DNA of 64,000 bases, taken from assembly GCA_946414075.1 (NCBI GenBank), contig CAMKNA010000002.1, positions 62,001 to 126,000 of the forward strand, read 5' to 3'. The notes below the pieces were generated by a model. That model was given only the letters and a program-made list of their open reading frames with translations. It was not told the origin of the DNA and searched no databases. This DNA is from an uncultured Fibrobacter sp. GTDB lineage: Bacteria; Fibrobacterota; Fibrobacteria; Fibrobacterales; Fibrobacteraceae. Position numbers and translations under genes: made by a program. This document shows positions 8,933-17,883 of this stretch, one piece after another; the stretch's first letter is position 1; the number at the start of each line of letters is the position of its first letter.

Positions 8933-9709
8933 ATGAAGAAAAGTATCCTTGCCTTACTCCTGCTATTCACCGGGTTTTCACTGGCAGACACACCCGCCCT
9001 AGATTCCACCATGGCGGCATCCAACGACAGTGAGCATCTTAAATACGAAGACCGGGGCTCCTTCGGTGCCTATGTAGAGTTCGGCAATGTCAAGACGAAG
9101 AATGTCAACTATGTCTACAAGATTCACGGCAAGAAATACGACATTTCCGTCGACAATTCCTATGTCTACGGAGCCTCGGGAAGCATGCCCCTTACGGAGT
9201 GGTTCGACATATACCTGATGGCAGGCTACCAGTACCTGGGCGTAAGCCACCATCCCAAAAACCGCAAGGATGTCCTTGCCGATTATGAGGCCCTGACCAA
9301 AGACGACCTTTTCGACCCCGTCTACGACAAAGACGACATTGACGGATGGCACGATATTCACACCGCCCTATTCCAGTTTGGCTTCGACCTGGCACTACCC
9401 CTTGTCTACAGCTACCGCTACCAGCTCATGTTCAAGCCCTACATATTCGGTGGGGTCATATTCGGGAAGACCTTCTTCACAGACGACACGAAGTTCCTTT
9501 CTCCCGTGCTGTACGGCTATGCCTACGGAGCTGGAGTCCGCTGCGCCTGGAACAGCTTTTTCCTGTCGGGCGGATTCCGCAACAGCCACGAGTATTTCCA
9601 CACCCACTTTGAAAGAAAGACGGGCAAGGACAAAGACGATGACGAATTCATGCTAGACTTCGACACCTTCTTTGCCCCCTTCGTTTCGCTGGGGATTACG
9701 CTGTTCTAA
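8933..9709 (+). CDS. outer-membrane beta-barrel protein
   Basis: 258 residues with a signal peptide (1-18, FSLA-DTPA) and an alternating strand pattern rich in Tyr, Phe and Gly to the end (PFVSLGITLF, terminal Phe). It resembles porin-like or OmpW-like barrels, but no family signature is clear. It is divergent from fmt with leaderless-type spacing to a TATATT box, and is followed by lrgA 16 bases after its stop. Function unknown. Confidence 0.7.
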   Translation: MKKSILALLLLFTGFSLADTPALDSTMAASNDSEHLKYEDRGSFGAYVEFGNVKTKNVNYVYKIHGKKYDISVDNSYVYGASGSMPLTEWFDIYLMAGYQYLGVSHHPKNRKDVLADYEALTKDDLFDPVYDKDDIDGWHDIHTALFQFGFDLALPLVYSYRYQLMFKPYIFGGVIFGKTFFTDDTKFLSPVLYGYAYGAGVRCAWNSFFLSGGFRNSHEYFHTHFERKTGKDKDDDEFMLDFDTFFAPFVSLGITLF

Positions 9710-9725
9710 AGGCAGACTGCCTTCC

Positions 9726-10154
9726 ATGAGAATACCGCTCCAGCTTGCCATCATTTTCGCCATCTGCGTTGCAGGGGAAGTCCTCCACCGTATCGTGGGC
9801 GTGCCGCTGCCGGGGAACATTATCGGCATGGTCATTCTCCTGATTTTACTTTGTACTAAAGCCATAAAGCCAGAACACATTTCGGGCGTCTCCGGTTTTT
9901 TCCTGAAGTACCTGGCCCTGTTCTTCTTGCCGCCCAGTATTGCCATCATGGCTGTAGACGACGATGTTCTTTCCAAGTGGCCGCTTCTGCTGTTCCTGTG
10001 CATCGTCCTCACCATCATCACCATCGCCATGGGTGGCCGGGTCACGCAGTTTCTTGTCCGCAGGCAAGAATACCGGGAAAACCAGGCACTGCGTGCCGAA
10101 CGGATTGCCAAGCGGGCTGCGGCAAAGGGCGAAACTAGCGGGGGCAACCCGTGA
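9726..10154 (+). CDS. lrgA: CidA/LrgA-family holin-like membrane protein
   Basis: 142 residues, four hydrophobic segments, with the family signatures VPLPGNIIGMVILL and FFLPPSIAIM. LrgA/CidA proteins are small holin-like membrane proteins that work with LrgB/CidB in murein-hydrolase control, and in some bacteria in pyruvate uptake. An in-frame upstream start at 9672 would overlap the previous gene, so ATG 9726 is preferred. The 15-base palindrome AAGGCAGACTGCCTT (9709-9723) lies immediately before the start and could fold over the ribosome-binding region. GTGA overlap with lrgB. Confidence 0.9.
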   Translation: MRIPLQLAIIFAICVAGEVLHRIVGVPLPGNIIGMVILLILLCTKAIKPEHISGVSGFFLKYLALFFLPPSIAIMAVDDDVLSKWPLLLFLCIVLTIITIAMGGRVTQFLVRRQEYRENQALRAERIAKRAAAKGETSGGNP

Positions 10155-10840
10155 ACGCCATCATCAATTCTCCCCTGTTCGGCATCTTGCTGACGCTCGT
10201 CGCCTTCGAAATTGGCGTGCTCATCAGCCAAAAGTTCAAGTATTCCTTCTTGAACCCGCTGCTCATCGGCAATATCCTAATCGTCGGGTTCCTGCTGATT
10301 ACGGGCATTAGTCTTGACAGCTACAATGTGGGCGGAGACTATATTTCCGTAATGCTGTCCCCAGCCACCGTGGTCCTGGCCGTGCCACTTTACAGACAAA
10401 TTCAAAAGCTTCGACAATTCTGGAAACCCATTCTCGCAGGAATTTTTGCAGGATCACTCACATCCATAGGCTGCGTGGTTTTCTTCAGTAAAATTTTAGG
10501 GCTAAGCAGTACGCTGATGCTGTCGATTCTCCCAAAATCTGTCACCATCCCCATGGGAAGCGTCATTTCGGCACAAATCGGGGGCATTCCCTCGGTGACC
10601 ATCATCGCCATCACCGTCACGGGAATCACAGGAGCGGTAACGGCCCCCGCCGTATGCAGGCTCTGCCGCATCAAGCACAAGGTAGCCCAAGGAATCGCCA
10701 TCGGTACGGCCAGCCATGCCCTGGGTACCACGCGGGCCATGGAAATGGGAGAAGTGCAAGGCGCCATGAGCAGCCTTTCCATCGGTATCGCGGGACTTTT
10801 TACAGCTATAGTAGCACCGGTGATTGTAGCGTTAATTTAA
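10151..10840 (+). CDS. lrgB: LrgB-family membrane protein
   Basis: 229 residues, multi-spanning membrane protein. It contains the hallmark segments ILPKSVTIPMG and IGTASHALGTTRAMEMGE of the LrgB/CidB family. It acts with LrgA in the cytoplasmic membrane. GTG start overlapping the lrgA stop (GTGA), so the two are translationally coupled. Convergent with the SagB-type gene 27 bases downstream. In other bacteria the pair is controlled by a LytTR two-component system. None is present here. Confidence 0.93.
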   Translation: MNAIINSPLFGILLTLVAFEIGVLISQKFKYSFLNPLLIGNILIVGFLLITGISLDSYNVGGDYISVMLSPATVVLAVPLYRQIQKLRQFWKPILAGIFAGSLTSIGCVVFFSKILGLSSTLMLSILPKSVTIPMGSVISAQIGGIPSVTIIAITVTGITGAVTAPAVCRLCRIKHKVAQGIAIGTASHALGTTRAMEMGEVQGAMSSLSIGIAGLFTAIVAPVIVALI

Positions 10841-10867
10841 TCGGTCACCATCAGCGACGCAACCCAG

Positions 10868-12310
10868 CTAGCGTCCCACCAGGACTTCGCAGAGCACCGT
10901 TTCCTCTTCGGGAATCCGGCCGAGCTTCTTGATTTCGTCCTCGTAGAAGAACAGCTCACGACGGGCGAACTTGCCAAGACACCGTGCAGATTCACGAAGC
11001 ATCTCGGCCACATAGCCCGCATTCATGTTCAGGTAGCGGTAGGCCCGGTCACCCATAATGCCACAGGCATCCTTCAGGTTCACCGTAAAGTACACCACAA
11101 AGGCGGCATTACGAGGGCTGACCTCGTCCAGGTGGGCCTTCAAGAAACCTTCCCTATCCAAGTTCCCGGCATGCAGATACAGGGACTTTTTAGAAGGCTG
11201 GTAGCGATACATCCCCTGGTAGACCAGGGACACGTCAAAGCAGGCCACCCAGATTTTCAGTAGCCCCGCCCCGAAGGCATTCAAGGTGCAGATTTCCATC
11301 CAGCGCAACAGCGTGGAAAAGTCGTCCAGGGAGACAGTCCAGGGTTTGAAGGGCCTGCGTTCCAGAGCGCCCGGCCCCAAAAAGTCGTATTCCCTGAAAA
11401 AGTACTCGTTAGGGTATTTCAGCGGGGTCAAGGGGAATTCGTCCCCTTCAAAAGCCTGATTCTGGACCCTAAAAACCTTGACGCACTTGGACAAATCCGT
11501 AATGCATTCCGCCTTGTGCTGCAGCAAGAACCGGGCACGCACCCTGGCATTCAGGCTTCCGCTTTCTTGCATGGGGAGCTCTCCCCTGCTGGAGTAGGCG
11601 AACTGGGAGGCCAGCTCATACTTTTTCAAGGCTTTGGGCATCACGGCTACGGCAGCCATAGGGATTTCGTCTTCTCCCAGATCCAGGCCGTAAACCACAT
11701 CCGCGTCTACGAAACTGCCCAGAGGTATCGCCATGGCTCCTGCAGAACGGGCCGAGATGGAAGCGAGCCCCACGAAGGAACCCACATCCAATTCCAGCTC
11801 ACGATAGGCTGCTTCCTTGAATCGCCAAACCGCCCGGGAGAGCTCCGCCGTAAAAAACAGCGTTATGGGAGCTTCCTCGATAAAGTTCCCGTCGGCAAAG
11901 GCCTTGACCAGGGCCTCCATGCGGGTCTTTTTCAGCTTGGCGTTTTCCCAGGGGTACGCCACGAGCTCCCGGGTCTCGTAGTCAAACTTGTAAAGGTCGT
12001 CGGGAACGCTCTGCTGCCGGATATAGGCGTAAATTCCCACCGAACGCAAGCCGTCTGCGGAAACATCATTCTGCAACTGGGTAAAGAGTCTATTCAGCAG
12101 GGTGGACGAGGACTGGGTTATTTCGAACAGGTCTTCCGAAGCCGATTTCTTCCTCTGGCCCGCCTTCACCCCATTGGTTGCAAAATGTTTACCACTTGCA
12201 TAGGGATCTTGCCTTTTCTCAGAATTTTCCCAATGGAGCGAAACAGGGTCACCGGACACCTGGCGCACATACTTGATGGACTCGTGATAGGTTTCAGAGA
12301 AAAAAGCCAC
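10868..12310 (-). CDS. SagB-type (ThcOx) flavin oxidoreductase, tandem nitroreductase-like domains
   Basis: 480 residues starting at GTG. The N-terminus YHESIKYVR and two successive nitroreductase-like halves (about 85-235 and 325-480) match SagB/ThcOx dehydrogenases. In each half a segment of Y-R-Y/L-Y-K-F-D-Y type precedes an acidic helix, an E-A-P/F-V-V-Y-F strand and an A-Y-R-x-L-x-x-x-A-G-x helix. In azol(in)e peptide clusters such FMN enzymes oxidise azolines to azoles. Here there is no YcaO cyclodehydratase, no precursor-like gene and no transporter nearby, so the substrate is unknown. It could be a peptide-independent member of the nitroreductase superfamily. Fold assignment is reasonably sure; role unsure. 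Confidence 0.68.
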   Translation of the reverse strand: MAFFSETYHESIKYVRQVSGDPVSLHWENSEKRQDPYASGKHFATNGVKAGQRKKSASEDLFEITQSSSTLLNRLFTQLQNDVSADGLRSVGIYAYIRQQSVPDDLYKFDYETRELVAYPWENAKLKKTRMEALVKAFADGNFIEEAPITLFFTAELSRAVWRFKEAAYRELELDVGSFVGLASISARSAGAMAIPLGSFVDADVVYGLDLGEDEIPMAAVAVMPKALKKYELASQFAYSSRGELPMQESGSLNARVRARFLLQHKAECITDLSKCVKVFRVQNQAFEGDEFPLTPLKYPNEYFFREYDFLGPGALERRPFKPWTVSLDDFSTLLRWMEICTLNAFGAGLLKIWVACFDVSLVYQGMYRYQPSKKSLYLHAGNLDREGFLKAHLDEVSPRNAAFVVYFTVNLKDACGIMGDRAYRYLNMNAGYVAEMLRESARCLGKFARRELFFYEDEIKKLGRIPEEETVLCEVLVGR

Positions 12311-12431
12311 GGTATAAAGTTAGAAAAAAGGGTTACGGCATTCACCCGTTTTCTAGCGTAAACGGAGCTTTTGACGAAATATGCAAATGGTAAGAAAGGC
12401 AATATGTATATTGGGAAAAAGAGAAATCTAC

Positions 12432-12927
12432 ATGGACATCAAAAAATTCTTGGCACTACCTGCGGCCCTTGTTCTTGCGCTCAGCTTTTCCGCCTGCGAG
12501 GGCGAAAACAGCGTCAGCGTATCGGAAAAAGACTGTACCCAGTTCCGAAGAAGAATCCACAGTCCCTGCCGATTCTACCGAAAGCGACTCCCCTACCGAC
12601 AATCAGGCTCCTGCCGTAAAGCTCCTTATTGACGACTTCGAAGATGGCGACGCCGTAAGCGGTGGTGAATCCATCCTGGAGCCCGGCAGCAAAGATGCAG
12701 AAGGCCACCCTTCGCCCTCCAAGACGGATAATGGAAGCAAGAACTACGGCAAGTACACCGGCATTTCTTACCGTTACAAAGGCGGAAGCCACATTATCCG
12801 TATCGAGACATCGGATGTCAAGGACTACAATTATCACGGGAAGCGGATGAATTCCGCAACGGAAAGGACCCCCGTTACCTTGGAATTCAGCAAATTGGCA
12901 CAAGAAGACACATCGGTAAATTCCTAA
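12432..12927 (+). pseudogene. frameshifted and truncated lipoprotein gene
   Basis: ATG 12432 opens a lipoprotein signal (MDIKKFLALPAALVLALSFS with the cysteine next in SACEGE). After VSEKD the frame runs into unrelated sequence and stops at 12632. The sense continues one base further along: VPSSEEESTVPADSTES, then LIDDFEDGD, a motif common to Fibrobacter lipoproteins with a CIA30/CBM-like domain, up to RTPVTLEFSKLAQ and a stop at 12927. One extra A in the A5 run of cggaaaaagact (12524-12535) would explain the shift. The domain also lacks its middle and C-terminal portions, so this looks like a decayed gene rather than only a sequencing error. Confidence 0.65.
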
Positions 12928-12930
12928 ATT
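12925..12930 (+). promoter_or_regulatory. -10-like TAATTT-class box for the 1154-aa protease gene
   Basis: TAAATT ends seven bases before ATG 12938, the same geometry as other leaderless-type starts here. It overlaps the 3' end of the decayed lipoprotein gene. It supports ATG 12938 over the in-frame TTG at 12929. Confidence 0.4.
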
Positions 12931-12937
12931 GTTACCG

Positions 12938-15900
12938 ATGTTTTCTTCTTTACGTGCACTGCTCGTGTTTTCGGGAGTCGCTCTGGCGGCCGGTTTTTAC
13001 GGCAACCAGAGTCACATCGACTGGAAGACCGCAGGCACGGAACATTTCCAGTTCATCTACCCTGCCGAATACTCGGACCATGCATCCGCCGTGGCGACCT
13101 ATGCCGAGGCGGTCTACGATTCCGTCGTCACCCGTTACAACAAGCCGCTCCCCCGCATTAACGCCGTCCTGAACAACGCCCTGTACAGCAACGGCGCGGC
13201 CATCCCGGCCGAGAATTCCATCAACCTGTGGCTCACCAACTGGGATTTCAAGGTCCGCAGTAGCCACGGCTGGGTCTCCGATGTGGTCACCCACGAATTC
13301 AGCCACCTGGTAAGCATCGAGAGCGGCTCCAAGCTGCCCCCCAACCTTTACGGTTTCCAGTTCGGCTACACGGACTACTACAACGAGCGGATCATCAGCG
13401 ACTTTGCCACCATGGTCCCATTCACCCTGCAGCCCCTATGGTTTGCCGAAGGTACCGCCCAGTTCGAATCCAGCCGTATGGGCTTTGACGCCTGGGACAC
13501 CCACCGCGACATGCTGCTCCGCACGGCGGCCCTGAACGACGACCTGATACCGCTGGAATACATGCATGACTTTTCGGACAACTCCCTGGAAGCGGAGCTG
13601 GGCCCCTACACCCAGGGGTTCAGCCTGGTGCGTTATATCGCAAGGCATTACGGCGAAGACGCCATCCCGAAAATCTGGAAGGAACTTTCCAAGCCCTACC
13701 GCGCAACCCTTTCGGGAGCACTGGAGAAGGTGCTGGGCGTTTCGGAGGCGAAACTCTACGAGGCCTGGAAAAAAGAAATTACGGAACATTACCAGGCGCA
13801 AAAGGATTCTCTCGGGCCAATCGTTGAAGGAACTAAGATGACCGAAAACGCCTTCTGGCAGGATTTCCCGGTAGTGGCAGGCAGGAACCTGTACGGCGTA
13901 TCCAACTTTGGCGGCCCCTGGTTCGACGGCGCCGTGTTCAAGATGCCCATTGACGAGACGAAAGCGGACACCGTCGCAGGCGTCCAGGTAGGCGACATCA
14001 CCATCGAAAAGGACCGCAGCGATAGCAGCGACAACGCCGACTCCAACCTCATCGACATCTCTGACTACGCCAAGACCGGATTCAAGGCCAAAAAGCCCTG
14101 GTTCGACAAGGGCATCGATGTCTACGAGGACAGCGTGAAAGGCCCTATTCTCGCCTATGTCTCCTTCAAAAACAAAGACAAGAATGGACGCTCCCATTTT
14201 GACATCGCCGTAAGCGACACCAGCAAGAACCAGCACTTTTTGACCCACCTGGCCGACGCCATCTTTCCCGCCTTCGACCCCAACGGAAAATTCGTAGTAT
14301 TTGCCCGCCGTGAGACAAGCTCTACCCGCTTCGTGCTGAGCAAGGTTCCCTTCAGCGCCGACTTCAGCGAACTCACCGTCGAAGACCCTATAGACCTGTT
14401 CACTCCCGACCCAAAGTTCAGGTACTTTAACATCTATAGTCCCAAAGTCAGCCCCGACGGCAAGCGCATCCTGTTTGGCTTCTTCGACGATGTCCACCGA
14501 GGCATGGCCCTCGTCGACAGCGATGGCAAGAACTTTAAAATCGTAAGCGACACCCTTTTTGACGAACGGGACGGCAACTGGCTCGACAGCGAGACCATGG
14601 TTTTTGCCAGCAACCGAAACGGCATCTTCAACCTGATAGAAAAGAATCTCGCCACTGGTACCCAGCGCCCCCTCACCAATGTCACGGGCGGAGCCTTCAC
14701 CCCTGTGCTCGGGCGCGACACCCTGTACTATACGCAGTACGACCAGGATGGTTTTTCTCTATATAAGTTACCCTATCATAACGCAACCGCAGATTCCATT
14801 ACTCGGGACAGCGTCGTCGTGACCTTCCGGGACAGTTCCGTCGTCGTCCCCGATACCCTCTGGACCACTTGCGACCCAGGGGACTCCCTGTGCACACCGG
14901 AAGTGGTCCTTGCCGAACGGGACAGCACCATCCAGATAGAGAAGCGTGACACGCTGAAGGTCAAGGAGGCCGCACAATCCGCCGACTCTACGAAAAACGC
15001 GACCGCCCCCATCGTATTACGCGGGAGCCCTCTAAAGCCCGAGAAGAAGTTCGTACCGCTGGAAGAGCGGGAACTTGCAGGAGCCGAAAAAGATTACCAT
15101 CCCATCCCCTTCATCCCGTTGTTCGTTCCAATACTGAGTTTCAACGAGAACGCCCCCGACCTCACCGTGTTCGGCGAAGGCCAGAGAAAGGCGAAGCTTG
15201 GGCTTCTGGTCGCACTCAGCGATCCCCTGAAGAAAAACACCGTACAGCTGGGACTTTTACTGGAACTGGGCAAAGGTATCGACTACATCAACGCCGACGG
15301 CCTAAACCCCGAGCAGGAAAAGGAATTTTTCGCAAGCTGGCTCAACAAAAGCACACCCCTGGATCTTGGACTGACCTACAGCTACGGCAACTATACCAGC
15401 AAGGACACCGTCCGCTACGAAGATGTGCGGGCCCACGGCGGCGACTCCCTGGGCCTCAACCACTACGCCATCTCCCAGCAGTCCGTCGTAGGAACGGCGG
15501 GCTACAGCATCTTCAAGTCCATCGACACCTTGCAGGTGGCCCTAGGTTACGACTGGGCAGACTTCAACCTGTACGAAGACGATTTCTCCTGGACTTACCA
15601 TAAGCGTCTCAGCGCCCTTGTTTCTCTCGGACTATACGGCGACCACGAAGGCGAAGACGGTTCGGGTATCAGCGGACAAGGAAACGGCTTTGAACTCTAC
15701 TACCAGTATTCCAACAGCGACCTGTACAGGCCGGGTACCTTCGCCGAAAGTTTCTACATCACCGAAAGCGGCTCCGTCAAGCCACGCTACAGGAACTTCA
15801 ACATCAACCAGATGGGCCTGAATCTCTACGGCTCCGTTCAGAGTCCCCTTACCGGTGCAAGGCTTGCCGCAGGTGGAAAGCTGGGCGGAATCTTCAACTG

Positions 15901-16402
15901 GAGCACCGACGCCAAGGAAGACACCCTGGATTCCTACTACTACGGCGCCGTGTTCCTGGAAGGCTACCCCTACATCCGCAACAACGAAAGCTACACCCGT
16001 GCAGGCACCAAGACCGCCATGGCCGAACTCCACTACCTGTTCCCCATCTACGACGACTGGCGCAAGCGTCTCTGGATTTTCAGCACACGGGACCTGTACC
16101 TGGATGTGTTCACCCAGGCCGGTGCCGCCTGGAACGGGAAGTGGAACAATTCCGACGAATTTAACAAGCACGGGTTCTGGGACCGCTCCGCAGGTTTCGG
16201 CATCCGCTGGTCCAACAAAATTTTCGAGAGCATCCCCGTAGACATGTCCCTCACATTCGCAAGGGCCCTGGACCGTATCGGAGAAGAAGACGGGAGCGGC
16301 AACAAGCTTAACCCCATCGACCTGCCCCTTATTCCCAAAAACTTCGCCCCCACGCGTATCCGCTTCAACTTGGGCATGGGCTTCCTGAACAGCTGGCAAT
16401 AG
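12938..16402 (+). CDS. HExxH metalloprotease / beta-propeller / outer-membrane barrel protein
   Basis: 1154 residues. After a signal peptide comes a gluzincin-like peptidase domain (about 20-290) with HEFSH (H119, H123) and a downstream Glu in WFAEGTAQFESS (E171). Residues about 300-620 carry WD40/TolB-like blades (PAFDPNGKFVVFAR, SPKVSPDGKRILFG). A charged linker rich in D-S-V-V/R-D-S follows, and then a C-terminal surface-antigen-like barrel (about 710-1154). The combination suggests a protease anchored in the outer membrane and facing the periplasm or cell surface. Similar peptidase-propeller-barrel proteins occur in Bacteroidota under Tol-like names. Substrate unknown. The start is chosen from the -10 geometry; no Shine-Dalgarno is visible. 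Confidence 0.75.
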   Translation: MFSSLRALLVFSGVALAAGFYGNQSHIDWKTAGTEHFQFIYPAEYSDHASAVATYAEAVYDSVVTRYNKPLPRINAVLNNALYSNGAAIPAENSINLWLTNWDFKVRSSHGWVSDVVTHEFSHLVSIESGSKLPPNLYGFQFGYTDYYNERIISDFATMVPFTLQPLWFAEGTAQFESSRMGFDAWDTHRDMLLRTAALNDDLIPLEYMHDFSDNSLEAELGPYTQGFSLVRYIARHYGEDAIPKIWKELSKPYRATLSGALEKVLGVSEAKLYEAWKKEITEHYQAQKDSLGPIVEGTKMTENAFWQDFPVVAGRNLYGVSNFGGPWFDGAVFKMPIDETKADTVAGVQVGDITIEKDRSDSSDNADSNLIDISDYAKTGFKAKKPWFDKGIDVYEDSVKGPILAYVSFKNKDKNGRSHFDIAVSDTSKNQHFLTHLADAIFPAFDPNGKFVVFARRETSSTRFVLSKVPFSADFSELTVEDPIDLFTPDPKFRYFNIYSPKVSPDGKRILFGFFDDVHRGMALVDSDGKNFKIVSDTLFDERDGNWLDSETMVFASNRNGIFNLIEKNLATGTQRPLTNVTGGAFTPVLGRDTLYYTQYDQDGFSLYKLPYHNATADSITRDSVVVTFRDSSVVVPDTLWTTCDPGDSLCTPEVVLAERDSTIQIEKRDTLKVKEAAQSADSTKNATAPIVLRGSPLKPEKKFVPLEERELAGAEKDYHPIPFIPLFVPILSFNENAPDLTVFGEGQRKAKLGLLVALSDPLKKNTVQLGLLLELGKGIDYINADGLNPEQEKEFFASWLNKSTPLDLGLTYSYGNYTSKDTVRYEDVRAHGGDSLGLNHYAISQQSVVGTAGYSIFKSIDTLQVALGYDWADFNLYEDDFSWTYHKRLSALVSLGLYGDHEGEDGSGISGQGNGFELYYQYSNSDLYRPGTFAESFYITESGSVKPRYRNFNINQMGLNLYGSVQSPLTGARLAAGGKLGGIFNWSTDAKEDTLDSYYYGAVFLEGYPYIRNNESYTRAGTKTAMAELHYLFPIYDDWRKRLWIFSTRDLYLDVFTQAGAAWNGKWNNSDEFNKHGFWDRSAGFGIRWSNKIFESIPVDMSLTFARALDRIGEEDGSGNKLNPIDLPLIPKNFAPTRIRFNLGMGFLNSWQ

Positions 16403-16448
16403 CCCCAAAAAACGAAAATACTGCATTTTTGTACACTATTTTTCAAAA

Positions 16449-16481
16449 TGTCATGTTTTGACACGGCATTTTAGTTATATT
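16449..16481 (+). promoter_or_regulatory. radA promoter with TGTCA-N5-TGACA palindrome
   Basis: The palindrome TGTCATGTTTTGACA (16449-16463) is followed after 12 bases by TATATT (16476-16481), which ends seven bases before ATG 16489. The palindrome is centred where a -35 element would lie. The same palindrome-12-TATATT arrangement stands before the HIRAN-recCBD genes (40941-40973). Confidence 0.55.
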
Positions 16482-16488
16482 AGTGCAC

Positions 16489-17883
16489 ATGGTAGCAGTA
16501 TCCAAAACAAAGTCGAAAAAAGAACTGGTGTACCTTTGCACCGAATGCGGCAACACCACCCCCAAGTGGGCGGGCAAGTGCCCGTTTTGCGGCGCCTGGA
16601 GCACCCTGAAGGAACATTCCGTCGAAATCACGCCGGAGGGCGTTAGGTCTTCCCGCGGGTTGGGCGGCCCCATACACCAGGTGGTGGCCCTGAAAGATGT
16701 GGCCGCCGAAGACACCCGGCGACTCAGCACCGCCAACAGCGAGCTGGACCGAGTCCTGGGCGGCGGCTTCGCGCCGGGCTCCCTGGTGCTTATCGGCGGC
16801 GATCCGGGCATCGGCAAGTCCACCCTAGTCCTTTCCACCCTGGCGGTAATGAACGCCGCCGGAGTCAAGAGCCTTTATGTAAGCGGCGAAGAGAGCGCCG
16901 TGCAGGTTAAGCTCCGCAGCGAGCGTCTGAATGTGGCCGGCAGCGACATGCTTTTGCTCTGCGAAACCAGCCTAGAAAAAATTCTTGAAGAAGCCAATAG
17001 GCAAAAGCCCCAAATTCTGGTTATCGACTCCATCCAGACGGTCTACAAGCAAGACCTTTCGGGAACGCCAGGATCCATGTCCCAACTACGGGAATGCACC
17101 CTGGACCTGATGGTGTTCGCCAAGAACACGGGCTGCATTACCGTGCTCATCGGGCATGTCACCAAGGACGGTCAGATTGCGGGGCCACGCATCTTGGAAC
17201 ACATGGTAGATACCGTCATCTACTTCGAAGGCGACCGGAATCACCAGTACCGCATTATCCGTTCCATCAAGAACCGCTTCGGCGCTACCGACGAAATCGG
17301 CGTCTTGGAAATGACGGGACACGGACTCACTCCCGTACTGAACCCGAGTCTCGTATTCCTGCAGCAAGGGACTCCCCCCACTCCTGGAAATGTGGTATGC
17401 TGCACTATGGAAGGTACCCGGGCCATGCTTTTCGAGACCCAAGCCCTAGTAAGCCAGACCAGTTTTGCCGTACCCCAGCGGGTGGCGGCAGGCATCGACC
17501 CCAAGCGGCTCACCATCATTCTCGCCCTGCTAGAGAAATTCGGAGGCATTTCCATCGGGGCTTCCGATGTGTTCGCCAGCATTGCGGGCGGCATGAAAGT
17601 GAACGACACATCTTCGGACTTGGCGCTGGCCCTGGCCATCGCCAGCAACCACCTGGGCATTCCCATACCCCGGGAAACTATCGCCATGGGTGAACTGGGG
17701 CTTTCTGGAGAGGTCCGCTCCGTCCACCTGCTGGAACAACGGCTCAAGGAGGCCAGGCGTCTCGGGATTACCCAGGCCCTGATTCCCGGAAATGGAAAAC
17801 TCCCCGAAAGCATTCAGGGAGTGGAAATCGTGCGGGTCAACACCATCGCCGACGCCGTCAAGTGGGTTATGGATCTGGGTTAA
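16489..17883 (+). CDS. radA: DNA repair protein RadA/Sms
   Basis: 464 residues. N-terminal zinc finger C17-x2-C20...C31-x2-C34, RecA-like ATPase with Walker A GGDPGIGKST (about 103-112), the RadA-specific KNRFG motif (261-265), and a C-terminal Lon-protease-like domain (from about 300). RadA is a DnaB-type branch-migration helicase acting on recombination intermediates. ATG 16489 is preferred to the in-frame GTG 16483, because TATATT ends only one base before that GTG and seven bases before the ATG. The 3' end overlaps the convergent deaminase gene by four bases. Confidence 0.97.
   Translation: MVAVSKTKSKKELVYLCTECGNTTPKWAGKCPFCGAWSTLKEHSVEITPEGVRSSRGLGGPIHQVVALKDVAAEDTRRLSTANSELDRVLGGGFAPGSLVLIGGDPGIGKSTLVLSTLAVMNAAGVKSLYVSGEESAVQVKLRSERLNVAGSDMLLLCETSLEKILEEANRQKPQILVIDSIQTVYKQDLSGTPGSMSQLRECTLDLMVFAKNTGCITVLIGHVTKDGQIAGPRILEHMVDTVIYFEGDRNHQYRIIRSIKNRFGATDEIGVLEMTGHGLTPVLNPSLVFLQQGTPPTPGNVVCCTMEGTRAMLFETQALVSQTSFAVPQRVAAGIDPKRLTIILALLEKFGGISIGASDVFASIAGGMKVNDTSSDLALALAIASNHLGIPIPRETIAMGELGLSGEVRSVHLLEQRLKEARRLGITQALIPGNGKLPESIQGVEIVRVNTIADAVKWVMDLG

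Noticed and set aside
12449..12464. Possible second sigma-54 element (ttggcactacctgcgg)
   Set aside because: The GG-GC spacing is 10, not 12, and it lies in a signal-peptide coding stretch.
16449..16463. LexA box
   Set aside because: TGTCA-N5-TGACA does not fit the TGC...GTGCA-type site I recall for Fibrobacter LexA; kept as an unassigned operator.
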